A program made the translations under genes and the position numbers. From Poa pratensis (lineage: Eukaryota; Streptophyta; Magnoliopsida; Poales; Poaceae), in the NCBI GenBank assembly GCA_947311845.1, contig CAMZMU010000111.1, forward strand, positions 26,059,399 through 26,123,398: DNA of 64,000 bases. The letters are read 5' to 3'. Below the pieces are notes generated by a model. The model was not told the DNA's origin. It did no database searches and saw only the letters and a list, made by a program, of their open reading frames with translations. Shown piece by piece: positions 32,478-44,962 of the stretch (its first letter is position 1; each line of letters starts with the position of its first letter).

Positions 32478-35400
32478 TCAGGAGGCGCCACCTTCGCAGA
32501 CGTCCCCACGGCACAAGGGGCACACCCTATAGCATCGTAGCGACAAGACTTTAGCATGAGATAGCTAGTGCAATAGGCCCTAATTTATCGGCAATCAAAG
32601 ACTTTATTTCTGAATCAGGAGGGACGTATTTTCGTTTACCTGTGAACTTCTTTAAGCCACTTGTCAACACACTGCAAGTGAAACTCGTGCTTGCACGGGA
32701 GGGTTCTTATCTGATCTCCATCCTCGTATTCAGTTAAGCAGATATGGCACCTGAAGCAGGAGAGGAGCAAAATGAAAACATTTCAGCATTTGAGACCTCT
32801 CTGAATGAGAAGGGGCTGACCAGGAAAAAGCGGGTCAGCAGAATTCCTAGTGTTACTTGCAGTACCAAGCTATATTTCAAGATTTATGAAGGGCGGCTTA
32901 TGATAGCCTAGTGGAGAGATGTGCGTTTTTTTAGCTAGAGATCGTAGGCCTCACAAATGGAGCCTCGGGTGTAATATAGATTTGATAAACTAACACGTAC
33001 ACTAACATCATTCCCAATTCCTGGGTGCTAGCCTGCTAGACATGACAAAATTGCAGACCAAAAGAACCAAAAAAAAGGGGGGAACAACTATCATTTTCCC
33101 GAGCTGAGCAATAACAATGGTAAGATCATTCACACAATTAAGGGTCTCCAGATGCAGAATATAAACTTTTAAACTTCCAATTATCACACCACTGTTGTCT
33201 TCCCTTTATCCAGGCGCTAACAGCAAAATAGGCAAAGTCTGCAACTAGTAACAGTAATTAGAACAACTGAATATAGCTAATTCAAACTCACAGGGAGATT
33301 TTAATACTTAGCTTGTTATGTCCAGAAGACTACTAGGATTATCCAGAAAATGCTTAGATCTCTAAGATGCTAACAATACCCATGAATAGCAGTTACAATT
33401 ATAAAGATTCTTCTTCAGGGGTTTCATACTTTCATTAGATATTTTATGAAGAAAATTACTATAGGTGAAAGATAAATGGGTAGTCTCTCAGTTTATTTGA
33501 AGCAACTACGAGAGATATAAAAACAGCAAACTTAGTAAAACTGTCTTCTTAGGGCAATTAGACAGATTAACATGACAAGAAACTCACTGTTCCAGATCAG
33601 CACTGCATTGGGCCGTCTCGAGCTTTTTGTAGCTCTTACATGGTAATGAGTTAACCACAGATTCTGGAGCTTGAACAGAGACCATGGAAAGTGAAAGTGA
33701 TGAGGATTGCCGATGAATTTCATCCAATACCTGGAAAGAAATGTGCAGGCAAGCATACTAAGTAACTAGAAGATCTTATAGAAACAAAAAGGAGCAGTGA
33801 AATGAACAAAATAACATCCTCTAAACACTCCATTCTTAGTTTATTTGATGGGTGCAATATTAATTTTGAATTAGGCTTTACACCACTGTATAGCCTGAAG
33901 TATTGAATTTCCTATTTCTATCTTTTTGGCGGTGCCTTGGCTTCATACATTATTAATTCAAACAGATGGACGCAACATTTATGCAATGACTAAAACAGCA
34001 AATATTTGAAGTTCCAGTATAATCTAGTGCTTTCAAATTTATATATGAAATCTGTGTGAGATTATAATGCTGCTTTGTCAAAATCAGGAGCTGGAGTAGA
34101 ACTCTAAGAGAGTTTAGGCACATACTATTATCTAAAGAATATATATTCAGTTACGTCACTTAGTTCTTCCACAAATACAACTAGAATGCTGATGATAATC
34201 CAATGAATCAGATTTGAGAGAAATATGTTCAACACATTAATGCTAAAGGGTTCCCAATAATTAAAAAAAAAACATTTCAAAAGATGAAGGGAAAGAGCAA
34301 ACCTCAAATAATGCCTCCGTTAACATGACAATTCTTGATACACTTGCTCGAGCACTAGATTCTTCAGCGACCAAGAAAGAATCACATGTGCATCTGCCAA
34401 TTTGGTGAATCCCCAAAGGACAAGCAGCAGTACTTTGTCCGTTCCCACTATCAAAAATAGCACGGCGATGCTCCCTAATCTGTAGCAAAATAATAGGACA
34501 CATGCGCATGAGATCAAGGAGCAAATGATCTGTAAAAGCAGTGCTATGCAGTGCAAGAGCCAGAACTGAAAACAGATAGGGCATAAAAAAGTGCAGAAAT
34601 GAAACAGGATATCCGAACATATAAAGTCTGTTGAGTTCATATAATTATGAATATAAAGAAAGCAAGCAGAGAGAAAAGCTATGATAGTCAGAGGCATATG
34701 TATTTGTTCAGATACTAGTGCAAACCTACATGCTACATCAACAATTAAGGACCTAATCTGGAGATAGTGAAACCAACAACATGATCCTAAACATGGGACT
34801 GCAACATATCAAAGGCAGCCATAGCAATTACCCGAGATCTTGAATACTGGTTTACTCTGACTGAGCCATGGCGTCTGCGATGAAAGTATCGTGCCTCCTC
34901 AACCTCATCTCCCAAAAGGTCATCACCAAGGTCTAGCCATCTACTGTGAAATGCTAGATCATCAGTGTCTGAATCTAGATAACCTCTAGAACCACGTCTC
35001 GAAAATGCATCCCATATAACCCTCCTATGATTTCTTCTTGATTCACTGCTGCTTGAATCTCCAGAGCGTCCTGGGCCATCACTTGAGAAAAAGCTAATCA
35101 TGTCATCATGCAATGTACTCCCACCAATCTGTCCAATGGACCCGCTGACTATGGGAACATCTGCTCTGCTAGGAGTTGCTTCTGGAACCGATTCTCCAAT
35201 GATGGATGATGCGGTTGAAGTAGCAGGCAACACAGGTGCTAAGCTGGATAGAGAAATGTCTGATCTTTCACTTGCGAGAACAGCTATCTGACCATCTTCC
35301 ACGTCAGACATGATCCTTTCAGATGTCATCAGCGAGGAATGGTAATCAGATTGGGATATACAGCCACCAACTTCAGAAATTCCTTCTCTAGATGTCCTCT

Positions 35401-36384
35401 CAGCATTGCCGACTTCATTACTGAAATTTCCCCTGATCGTGGCATCCTTTCCTGATGAACTCTCAAGACCACTTGTCTCAGGATTTTTAACTCCAGGCAC
35501 ATCCTCCTTGTTCTCTCGACAGTCCAAGTGATTGAATCTGCGATGGTGACTTATGGTGCTTGAAGACGGGTGCACTCTTGGATCAGGCTCGCTGGTGTGG
35601 CGAAGATCCTTGGCAGACAGAGAAGGCTGGAAACCTAGCCCAGCCACTGCACGCTCTACCTGCACGAAACACCTTCCTGATGTCAGTTATCACAACCTAA
35701 GATAACAAAGCAGAAAGAACATAAAGCAACCTTGTCCACTGAAATTATGAAAGCAACTGTACTTCAACATGCAAAATGCTGCAATTTTACAACTTTAGTT
35801 CAGCCTCACACTGAGGAGCCCCGAGACCCAGCACTTTTAATGTGGAATTGTAGAGTATGTGAGCTAGTCTCCATTCAATCATGTGCTGTGCATTATGATG
35901 AACTAATCATGTTTTCATGCCAGGATATGCAAGGAAGGGCCATAAATGTTCGTTCAGTTAGTCAACTGCCCATCCCCGCTTATCATGATTGAACAACCAA
36001 CAGCTCGAGGAATGGCGATTAAAAAGCTCCACGAGCACTCCATGACTTCTCCTAACCGAAGCTACGCCCACCAAATTAAATCACCACCCCCATTCCCAGG
36101 ACCCAGTCGCCGGAACCACCGGCAAGGACAACGCGAACGCCGACAACCAATCGGGTCCTCCCTCGGGTACCTGAAGCCAGGCGACGGCGCGGTCGGCTAG
36201 GAGCGACTACCTGGTGAGCGCGCGAGGAAGAGGGGGAGGGGGCGGCGGCAGCGGCGAGCCCCAGGCCGCCGCCGTCGCCCGCGGAGGAGGATCCGGCGCT
36301 TCCGAAGCACCCGCCGAGCCCGATCCGCGGCCGGCGCCGCGACGACGGCGGGCCGGCGGCGGCGCAGCTGCTCCCGGCGCCCAT
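32478..36384 (-). CDS. RING-H2 finger E3 ubiquitin ligase-like protein, complete
   Basis: Six exons on the minus strand: 36384-36211, 35659-34832, 34479-34303, 33730-33588, 32750-32640, 32526-32478. Borders are GT..AG and the frame is continuous for 493 aa. The N-terminus is MGAGSS followed by a low-complexity Gly/Ala/Ser stretch; the initial MG could be myristoylated. A long Ser-rich, probably disordered region occupies exon 2. Exon 3-4 carries [18 protein letters not shown]. The C-terminus is a C3H2C3 [17 protein letters not shown], then CPLC across the exon 5/6 junction. The RING recruits an E2 and catalyses ubiquitin transfer; the substrate is unknown. Large introns hold no recognised gene. 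Partial copies of exons 5-6 recur at 19.1, 21.4 and 29.5 kb. Confidence 0.85.
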
Positions 36385-37904
36385 CGCGCTCGCTTTTTCT
36401 GGATGGATGGATTCTCGATTTGTCCGAGTGCGGCAGGATGAACAGGGAACTCGCTTGGGAAGTGCCGTGGATGCGGGGCTGTGTCCGTCCCTTTTGCACT
36501 TGCACGCTTTCGCCTCCGTGGTTTATGCGAGCGATGGCTGGCCGCTGGCGGAGTTATCTGAATCTCGAGCAATTGACTTTTGGTTTACAGTCAAGAGCCC
36601 ACAAAGATGGTATTTTTAGTTTACACAAAGAGTGAAAAAGGAGAAAAAGGAATTGCTACTCCGGTAGTCAGCGTAATTTGATTGTGACCTAAGGTAAATT
36701 ACTATAGGGGAAACTTGAATATTCACCTATATGATTGTTGAGTTTTTGTCGAATATGTGTATTGATACCCAGAAACGCCAAATGGAGCCGAGCTCAAGGG
36801 GACCTGTTATTTTTTTTAACTCAAATAAGACATTTGTAAGTTTGAAATTATTTTGGAAAAAAAGGTGGGTGTAGATAATGACGAACTCCACTACCGTGCC
36901 AAATTTCAATGTAAAATTCGCTATATTATAGGATACACAAAATGGCAAATGTGAGCAAATTTCAAGTTTTTGAAAACGTCTACTCTTCACCAACACAGAT
37001 CTACACACTTGTCATTTTTGCACAGCCTAAAATACAACGAATTTCGGGTTGAGATTTTGCACACTTATATAACACATTATTATCTACATTGATATATGTT
37101 CAAAAAAATCTACATTGATACCTCATTATGTACATTTTTTAATAGCCTAAAATACAACAAATTTCAAATGTTTTTAGAACTCCAAATGCATATTTTGAAC
37201 TTTTGAAAACCGAGCTCCCTAGAGCTCGGCCTTCACAACGCCCCTCTCTATTGATACCTTATTGTTGAGCTTGATAAAGTTGTACCTTTGCGCCACACAT
37301 ATAAGAAGAGGAGGGCAATACATTCATGACCTCTAGAATACGTAGCGTCGAAAACTCGATTTTTTGGCATTACCATCATAAAGAATATATTCTGACTTTT
37401 GTTGTTTCATATCTTTAAGGCAAATTAATCTAATCTAGTGACTGATGAAGTTTTAAAACTTTTTCTAATATTTGCTGAAAATTTGTGTGTTTCTGCTTGA
37501 ACAACGTGAGATTTGCTTCTCTTTCTTCTTGGGAACAGAATGGGCTTCTTATTTAAAAATACGCGACACTGTGTCTATTTTTTTCACACTTGGCACAAAA
37601 TTGCCATGAAAGGGGTGGTCGACGAAGTCTCGATTTGTTAAAACATTGTAGGAACCACGTGGTAGTTTTCCAACGATGTAGATTTAGCTTATGATCGAAC
37701 ACCGGCGCTTGTTTCCGCGTTTTCTCCATGCAAAGTTTTTTTTTAACTTACATTTATGTTTTTTCTTTAGTTTGCCAAGATTTTGTAAGCGCATACGTCC
37801 GAACCAAGATTCATTGCTATAAACCTAGATTGATAACTTGAAAAGTATTTTGTTTTTGCTGATTTGAGAAACCTACACATGAGTGGGGGAATTCCTCACC
37901 TTCA
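36385..37904. other. RING promoter side and intergenic
   Basis: 36385-36600 is the GC-rich 5' flank and UTR of the RING gene. The remainder is AT-rich with no recognised gene; short open frames lack motifs. Confidence 0.5.
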
Positions 37905-37906
37905 TA

Positions 37907-38014
37907 CTCCCTCCGTTCCAATTTAATTGACTTGCTATGCACCACATGGTTACATGTATCTAGACATGTAACCATGTGGTGCATAGCAAATCAATTAAAT
38001 TGGAACGGAGGGAG
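37907..38014. mobile_element. Stowaway-type MITE, 108 bp
   Basis: CTCCCTCCGTTCC ends in inverted orientation, with TA duplications at 37905-37906 and 38015-38016. The arms are long and nearly perfect (accacatggttacatgt pairing with its complement), so the whole element can fold into one hairpin. Confidence 0.87.
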
Positions 38015-38016
38015 TA

Positions 38017-40041
38017 GTTCATATCACTGAGGAGTTAGTACTCATGTCTCGCTTTGTCACTGGCCTGATCTTGAAAGCACACACTCACACGTTTTTTCTT
38101 TTTCACACTCACCATTTGGTTTGGTTTGGTTTGGTTTGGTTCACTCACACGTTTGACAAGTCATGGCGGTGGCGAATGAATTGTCACCCTCCGACGCGGC
38201 AGACATCTTCCGCCCGCCCGTACAACGCACAGGTACGTCAGTCACGCTTCTGTTTAATGCGTGCAAGCAAAGGTGGTTTTCATAATTCAATGTCAATGGG
38301 CACATCGCAACGGCGTACGTCCTTTTTGCTGCACGTACGTTTTGGCGCGACGACGCGATCAAGCTTGCTTTTCCGGCCGGTTCAGTCACAGGGGGATGGT
38401 CGGAGGGACGCTGCTGCAAGTTGCCGTACGGGTTCGTGCGCGTACGTAGCCACTAGCCAAGTAGCCAGGCCCATACAGAAAAAAAAAAAGCAGACGCGTC
38501 CGAGCCGCGTTTCCTGGTTGCCTATACAAACCGGCTCCGATCGATCGCCCCACCCGTCCACCGTCGGGTGTACCTTCCGTTTTGGCGTTTCGTTTCCATG
38601 CATGCATTCCATTGCACTACAGATGTTCATGGATTCGATAATGAAACTCAAGGTTCGGAATGCTGGCTAGATTATGTGTACACTGAATGTCTGCGTTCTT
38701 CAAACCACCGCTGCCCGCGCCACGGAACAAAAGAACTTTCAGGTCGTTTTCGGGGACGGGGGCTAGGCATGCGATAATCTATAGGACACAGGAAACTATA
38801 TATATAATCCCTAAAGATACAGCACAACTAACCGAAAACTATATTGTTGCATATTTAATCAAACGTATCTGAAGTGCCTAGCTACCAAGCACCAAGCGGA
38901 TTCATATAACGCTTGATTATATATATCCAGATGGAGTGTATTCTTTATTTAAGAAAAAGACAGCGACAACAGTGCTAACAATCTACGGAGTAATTGACAG
39001 GATAACCAACAGGATCTATCTCATTGGGCTGCTGCTTAGTTAACACTTTTTTTTTAAACGAGTGCTTAGTTAACACTGGAACTGATAAATAATCAAGAGA
39101 AAGCTTCAGGGTTTCTGGGATGTGCATTACGCGTATGGGTCGGTACGCTTGACCCATCGAAGGTGCTGGACTCAGGCTGCTCCACGCCGAATCTATGTCT
39201 GGTAGTGACTATCAATCTTGTGCACACCACACTGACCCGTCCTGGCGGAATTTTCCTGTTTATACCAGAATAAAAGGACAGGAGATAATCATTGGCACAA
39301 TATAGTTGGCTTGAGCTGTAGTAGTAGAATAAAAGGACACGGGATTTAAAAAATACATTGTTTCCCTTAGAATCGCTGGTGTTTTTAAATTAGCACTGCG
39401 GTTCCGATGCTGCTAAAGAAAACCCAGGTGATCAAAGGCGCTTCGCTTAGCTTGACCCCATTTAGCATTTCTTGATTTTCTTGAATTGGTAGGAGTAGTA
39501 GCTAGGTAGTACGTACTTGTCTGTTGTCTCACTGATGCTCACTTGTCTATGTTTTGCGATGTTGCGTGTCGGAAACTGCCCGATCTTGTCTTAGGATCAT
39601 CTTCTCCATCCTGACGCTGATGGATTACTGGATTGGATTGTGTTTCATACAAAAATAAAAACATTAATAAAATGACGGCTTTTGGCAGGCTACTTATAGT
39701 ATTTGAGTCCAGCCCAGTTGCGGCCCAACTCGAACACGTTCCAGGAAGCCGCGCTGCACCTTCCCTTTGCCCCCTTGAACACTCTTGTCTTGCCATGAAA
39801 GGACAAACGCCCTGAAAAAAGACAAGCAAGACAAAACGACCTTGCACGCACGAGACGAGCAGAGCCAAAACCCAGAGTTCCCGGCCCCGGGATTTAAAAT
39901 AGGAATGCCACAGTCGTAGTACATCACATCACGCAGGGAGCAGCTCTCTCGCTACTTAACTCGACCTGTGTAATCTCCCTAGCTGAATTATCAGCTTACC
40001 AGTTACCACCAGTGTCGACCAGTGGTCTAACTCACAGCTCG
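38017..40041. other. intergenic, no gene recognised
   Basis: Mixed sequence with a GGTTT microsatellite at 38115-38141 and short open frames on both strands without motifs. The last 100 bases are the 5' flank and UTR of the small secreted protein gene at 40042. Confidence 0.45.
38115..38141. repeat. (GGTTT)n microsatellite
   Basis: About five tandem tttgg units, flanked on both sides by copies of cactcacacgttt (near 38083 and 38142). Confidence 0.9.
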
Positions 40042-40456
40042 ATGAAACCAAGGATGGCCTCCTGCTTGCTCGTCGTCTTCGCCGCCGCTGTCCTCCTGAC
40101 CCTGTTGGCTCCATCTTCCTGCGCGGTCTCCGCCCCACATCGTCTGCCGCGTGCTGCTCCAGGTATATATGCAACGATATTTTTGCTTCTGGCTGTTCGA
40201 ATCCCAGCTTGTTGAACATGTATGAATGGGTGGATCGATCGATGTGATTGCAGTGCTGCTGGGAGGCGGCTACGTCAGCGCTTGGGGGAGCTTCAGCCGG
40301 AGCCGGGCGCGTGATGAAGGGAGGGAGGAGCTAGTTGCGGGAGCTGCGAGGCGCTTGGGGCAGAGGGAGTCGTTGGACAAGCCTCCCTCGCCGAAACCCG
40401 CCGGCATGCCGCGCAAGGCGATACCGGACCCGCCGCCTCCTACGCCGTCACACTAG
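40042..40456 (+). CDS. small secreted protein, paralog 1 (unrecognised family)
   Basis: Two exons: 40042-40162 and 40254-40456, intron GT..AG in phase 1, 107 aa. The N-terminus (MKPRMASCLLVVFAAAVLLTLLAPSS) is a clear signal peptide. The mature part is basic and proline-rich at the C-terminus, with RRLGQRESLDKPPSPKP. The same architecture, intron position and motif recur in the gene at 44544, with similar 3' UTR words (aaaataagttgccgtg). This suggests a processed signalling peptide or a small wall protein. It does not match CLE, CEP, IDA, PSK or RALF motifs known to me, and no function is assigned. The start is the first in-frame ATG; a second ATG five codons on would also give a signal peptide. 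Confidence 0.72.
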
Positions 40457-41379
40457 CACGTACGTACGCGACGGTGGCTTCGACTTCGATCGATCTCTCC
40501 GGGCTTGCGTGGGTGTGGGTATTTACGGGAGAAATGAACAACCAGCTGCCTTGTCGCATGCATGTGCCTTTACATGAACACTTGGTTTTGTTCGCATGTG
40601 TAAAATAAGTTGCCGTGCTCCACACCGGCCGGTTTTTCCGCGCGTACTTGGCCATTGTTATCGCTTGAATTTCCGGTTGCTTATGCGAGAGGCACGGTGC
40701 GATTAACGGCTCGTTCGGCAAAATGAGAGAGGATGAAAGTACGCAGAATATGGGTTCTTCAACGGATCATAGAGTTTAGTTTTGAATTTTGTATCACTTA
40801 ACTTTAGATTCTTTGTTTAATAATAATTATACACATTTCGATTAGATTTTTCTAAGTAAACAATCCGTTACCGATAAAATAACCAGAGTACACGAGATCG
40901 AAAAAAATAAAACACACAAGATACTTCGTAAAACTTAAAGTTACATTCAATGTTCGTCTTCACATTTTGTATCTTGTCGTCCTTCCAAACTTTACTGAAA
41001 ATACCAAAAGCAAAATCCACATATTAAGTTGAACTATTAAAGAGGTCTGAGGCGCCCACCCCAACAAGTGACACCACAACACGTTGATTCATCGTTGTGT
41101 TGTAGTGGAAGTAATTAACGAGCAGAGAAGAACAAGACAACTAGCCACATCAAACTTGACACCATCGAAAGTCGACGATCCGTGGAACCATGACACCTCG
41201 GGCTCACTAGCCAAGCCACAAAATTACGGGCTTGACCACCTCCTCCAAGAACATGCCATCTATGCCTGCAAGGTCGCACTCCGGCACCTGAATGGTAGCA
41301 CAACTGCGGTAGGTTGTACGAGGAGCCTCTTTTTTCATCACTGTGGCAGCCATCATGGTTGGTGACACACCCATTGTTG
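40457..41379. other. 3' flank of paralog 1 and intergenic
   Basis: 40457-40720 holds a 3' UTR-like region shared with the paralog (aaaataagttgccgtg, gattaacggct). The rest is AT-rich, then unrecognised sequence to 41379. Confidence 0.45.
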
Positions 41380-41629
41380 TGTTTGAGTCTATGAATAAAA
41401 TTCTTGCGACGTTGGGAGTTGACCCAAATGTGGAAGTAGCGGGTCTTTTCCGCACGTGCTCGGTCACCGCAAAGTTAACCACTCTCCTTTTTAGCCTTCT
41501 TCTTAGATTCCTCTCCTTGGGGGCAAGTGTCCTTGACTCTTGGGCAATTTCAGGTCGCAAAATAACATTGAGGGCCATATGTAGTTGTGCCTTGGAGCCA
41601 GGAAAGAGCTTCTTACTCCATTGGCGCAA
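41380..41629 (-). pseudogene. LINE ORF2 fragment
   Basis: The minus frame reads LHMALNVILRPEIAQESRTL followed by a basic helix (RRRLKRRVVNFAVTEHVRKR). This resembles the linker between endonuclease and reverse transcriptase in plant LINE ORF2 proteins. Neither flanking domain remains and no poly(A) or target duplication was seen. Identification rests on family memory of this linker. Confidence 0.5.
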
Positions 41630-41633
41630 CTGA

Positions 41634-42090
41634 TGAGACTTTTAAGCTTGTGAAATAGGAGTTGACATGGTTCAGTGTGATTGAAGTGTTCATTTTTTTT
41701 TTTGCGGGGGAAAAGAGATTACATATTAGCAAGGAGGAGAGGGCAATGGTATGATACCGACGAGGATAAAGCATGGATGATGTGAGAGGGGAATTTAATG
41801 TCACACTCATCATTGCAAAAGAAAGCGTCTGGTTTACACATGGTCACGTTGTCACGCTCGTTGCTCCACATGAACCTTCTATTTTGGAGGAGAATCTCCT
41901 TGAGCTTGCAAGAGTCGAGGGTATTGCGAAAACACACAACCAGAGATTGACTAATATTTGGGTGGTTCTTGTCACGTGCACGGTATATTTGGTTTATTGA
42001 CATCTTATTTATCGAGTATAAATATGTTCCCATTAACAGAAAATGTATTCTCAACTTAGCTGTGACCATGAGATTGCGTGAAGGTGATTA
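41634..42090. other. intergenic, no gene recognised
   Basis: Nothing recognisable was seen. The last three bases (TTA, 42088-42090) are the left target duplication of the Harbinger element. Confidence 0.5.
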
Positions 42091-44199
42091 GGATGACTCC
42101 AACGGGGCGACGCAAACGAACGTGCGTTTGGTCCGCGTTTGGTCCGTTTGCGTCCGGCCCAGGTCCGCCCCTTTCCGGCCACTGGACCCAACGGGCCGAC
42201 GCATTGAGTCCGCCCGGGCAGGGTTTTTGATCATTTTCGGCCAGGGTTTTTGATCACATTGCAAGCAAAATAATACATTTACAACAAAACATATACCAAT
42301 CCAAATACTACAATACAAATAATACAATCCAAATAGTTCTTCAAATAATACAAATTGTTTCACAAATGCATAGTCTTACAAACCAAATAAATATAAAGAC
42401 CAATAGTTCATCAAATGGAACTACTGGTTACCGTAGTGCTGCCAGACATGCTCCACCAAATCACTTTGGAGCTGAAGATGAGACTTCTTCTCACGAATAC
42501 CACGGTGGAAATCGAGGAACTGAGCAAATGTGGACGGTCCCTGGGCTCAACCAACTGACCCTGAAACTGTCATGCCTGATCATGCATGCCCTCGTCGCGT
42601 TCATCCTCCACGATCATGTTGTGCATGATCACACACGCTGTCATCACCTCCCATAGTTGGTCCTTGTCCCATGTCCTAGTAGGGTGGCGAACAATAGCCC
42701 ATCGTGACTGGAGGGCACCGAACGCACGCTCCACATCCTTTCTAGCACTCTCTTGTTCCTTGGCGAACCTCTTCTTCTTCTAATCATTGGGATTGGAGAT
42801 GGTCTTGACAAATGTAGTCCATGTAGGGTAAATCCTATCAGCAAGATAGTAAGTCTTGTCATACTCGTGACCATTGATCTCATAGGTCACCTGGGGTGCC
42901 ATGCCATTGGAGAGCCTGTTGAACACCGGAGACCGCTGCAACACATTGATGTCATTTGTGCGAGCTGGCCATGCCAAAAAACGAGTGCCAAATCCACAAA
43001 TCTTGTGATGCCACGGCCTCAAGCACGACCGTGCACGCCCCAACATGGCCCTTGTATTGCCCCTGCCAAGCAAATGGGCAGTTCCTCCACTCCCAGTGCA
43101 TACAATCTATGCTGCCAATCATCTCAGGGAACCCTCTGGCCTCGTTGATGGCCAAAAGCCGGGTCATGTCGGCAGCATTGGGCTCCCTCAGGTACTCGGG
43201 GCCGAACACCTGCACCACAGCCCTGCAAAACTTGTACATTGTTTCTAGGCACGTGGACTCACTCATCCGCACGTACTCGTCCACAAGATCACCGGCAATT
43301 CCATATGCAAGCATACGAACGGCGGCGGTGCACTTCTGGTACGACGAGAAGCCGAGGGTACCGCATGCATCGGGCTTGCATATGAAATAGTCATCAAAAT
43401 GCATCACCCCCAACCGGATACGGTTGAACAAATATCTTCTCATCCGGAAACGGCGCCGGAAAACCTTGGGAGGATACGTGGGTTTATGGGGACGAAAGTA
43501 GTCCCCATACAGCTGGATTTGGCCGGCTCTCCGGTTCCGGTCCAGAGCAGGAGAACGGCCCGGCAACGACCCTAGGAACACCGGCCGCATCCTCTCTATG
43601 TACTTGTTGACGATGAGGGTGGCAACCAGGCCGTCACTCTCATCATCGGAGGAATCGTCCGATGATGACTGGTTGCAGAGGATGTAGTTCTTGTAGTACC
43701 ACTCATCCGAGCTATCCATGGCCGAGTTCGTACCTGAGTTCTTGTCGGGGCGAGCGGCCGAACACCTTGTGGGCGGCGTGTGTGTCGCGGGCGCTGCGAG
43801 AAGAGATGGCCGCAAGATTCACTGGCCGTGGCAGTGAGGAAGCTGCTCCGGTGACGGCGGGGAAGAGGAGCAGCAGACGGCGTCCCCGAAATGGCCTGCA
43901 GTGCCAACTCGAGGGAGCGAGCGGCGGCGCTGTGGCGGCGAGAGGGGCGAGAGAGGAGGAGGAGGGTGGGGAATGGACTGAATTGCGCGCCAGGGGCGGA
44001 GTAGCGCAGGACACAAAAGCGCTCCGCCGCGCGTCCGGGGCCGACGCATCGGTGACCCAAATTTGGGCCAGGAATGCGTCGCGGCAGACAAAAAACGGAC
44101 CGTGGTCTGTTTGCGTCGCCCAGTTGAGCCGTGTTTTTGGCCCCCGCGGACAGGAACGGAGGCGCGCGGACTCGATGCGTCGTCCCGTTGGAGTCATCC
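42091..44199 (-). mobile_element. PIF/Harbinger DNA transposon, 2109 bp
   Basis: Terminal inverted repeats GGATGACTCCAACGGG(G/A)CGACGCA lie at both ends, with TTA target duplications at 42088-42090 and 44200-44202. The 3-bp TTA duplication is diagnostic for PIF/Harbinger. It encodes a degenerate transposase on the minus strand. No second (Myb-like) ORF was recognised. GC-rich open frames near 43660-44320 are antisense or shadow frames. Confidence 0.92.
42430..43719 (-). pseudogene. PIF/Harbinger transposase, degenerate
   Basis: The frame starts at an ATG at 43719 (MDSSDEWYYKNYILC). It runs through the plant-transposon/DDE_Tnp_4 region: FRRRFRMRRYLFNRI, GTLGFSSYQKCTAAVRMLAYG, and the first catalytic segment GSIDCMHWEWRNCPFAW. 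Near 42965 the frame shifts (continuing as GTRFLAWPARTNDINVLQ..YYLADRIYP). A TAG stop at 42780-42782 falls just before KKKRFAKEQESARKDVERAF, which is still readable beyond. It is inactive as it stands. Confidence 0.85.
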
Positions 44200-44202
44200 T
44201 TA

Positions 44203-44543
44203 GGCAGAGACAAATGACATTCACGTGGCAATCGGTGACTCTATCTTGTTTAAGACGGATTCTCGGCTTGAGTGCACGCATCGGTTCCTCGCGATCACGG
44301 GCTCTAGGACAGGACAATCAACAGCCAGCCGTGCAGACTCTGAAGTCAACACGCGGAGACAAAACCCAGAGCCACACTTGAGATTCTCTTTGAAGAACGC
44401 CGCAAACGTACGGCCCGCGATCGAACAGTTCACACCGGCGGTGTCTCACTTACTCGAGCTGTGAGCTCACTGACTGAATCACTGAAGTGCTAGAACCAGT
44501 GCGCAGTGCGTAGTATTCTCAGTCCGTCTACACAGCTAGCTCG
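44203..44543. other. upstream region of paralog 2
   Basis: Between the Harbinger element and the second small secreted protein gene. No coding sequence or clear promoter motif was recognised. Confidence 0.45.
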
Positions 44544-44962
44544 ATGTGTCGCAGCTCGGTCTTCTGCTGCTTGCTCGTCGTCGCCGCCGTCCTCCCGGTC
44601 CTGCCCCTGCTCAGCTCCGGCGCTGCCGTCTCCGCACATCGCCTGCCGCGTCATGCTGCAGCTCCAGGTATATATGCAACTAATCCCCCAAGCTTGCTGG
44701 ATGTATAACGGTATAAGAGATCTTAAATGAGATCGATGTGATTGCAGTGCTGCTGCTAGATGGCGTCGACGCGGGTGCTACTGCTGGGGAGCGCGGCGGC
44801 CGGAGCCCGGCCGTGCAGGGGAGGCCGCGTGAAGGGAGGGAGCTGGCTGCGCCTGCGAGGCGGCTGGGGCTGAGGGCGTCGCTGGAGAAGCCCCCCTCGC
44901 CGAAACCCCACCGCATGACGGGGATGGCCATGCCCGTGCCGCCGCCGCCGTCGAGCACGTGA
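44544..44962 (+). CDS. small secreted protein, paralog 2 (unrecognised family)
   Basis: Two exons: 44544-44667 and 44748-44962, phase 1 intron, 112 aa. The signal peptide is MCRSSVFCCLLVVAAVLPVL. The segment before the intron (VSAHRLPR..APG) matches paralog 1 (VSAPHRLPR..APG). The C-terminus carries ARRLGLRASLEKPPSPKP followed by PVPPPP, aligned with paralog 1. Between these the two proteins diverge, as expected for a peptide precursor with a variable pro-region. Conservation is strongest in the C-terminal 30 residues, which may be the mature product. No function is assigned. Confidence 0.72.

Noticed and set aside
38044..38670. 208-aa open plus frame
   Set aside because: It runs through a microsatellite and an A-run, shows no motif and reads equally well in minus frames.
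40190..40215. tRNA B-box-like gttcgaatccc
   Set aside because: No A box at the right distance and no cloverleaf; it lies within the intron of the small secreted protein gene.
43662..44381. Open plus-strand frame of 239 aa and related minus frames
   Set aside because: It lies antisense to, or upstream of, the Harbinger transposase inside the transposon, with GC-driven openness and no motif.
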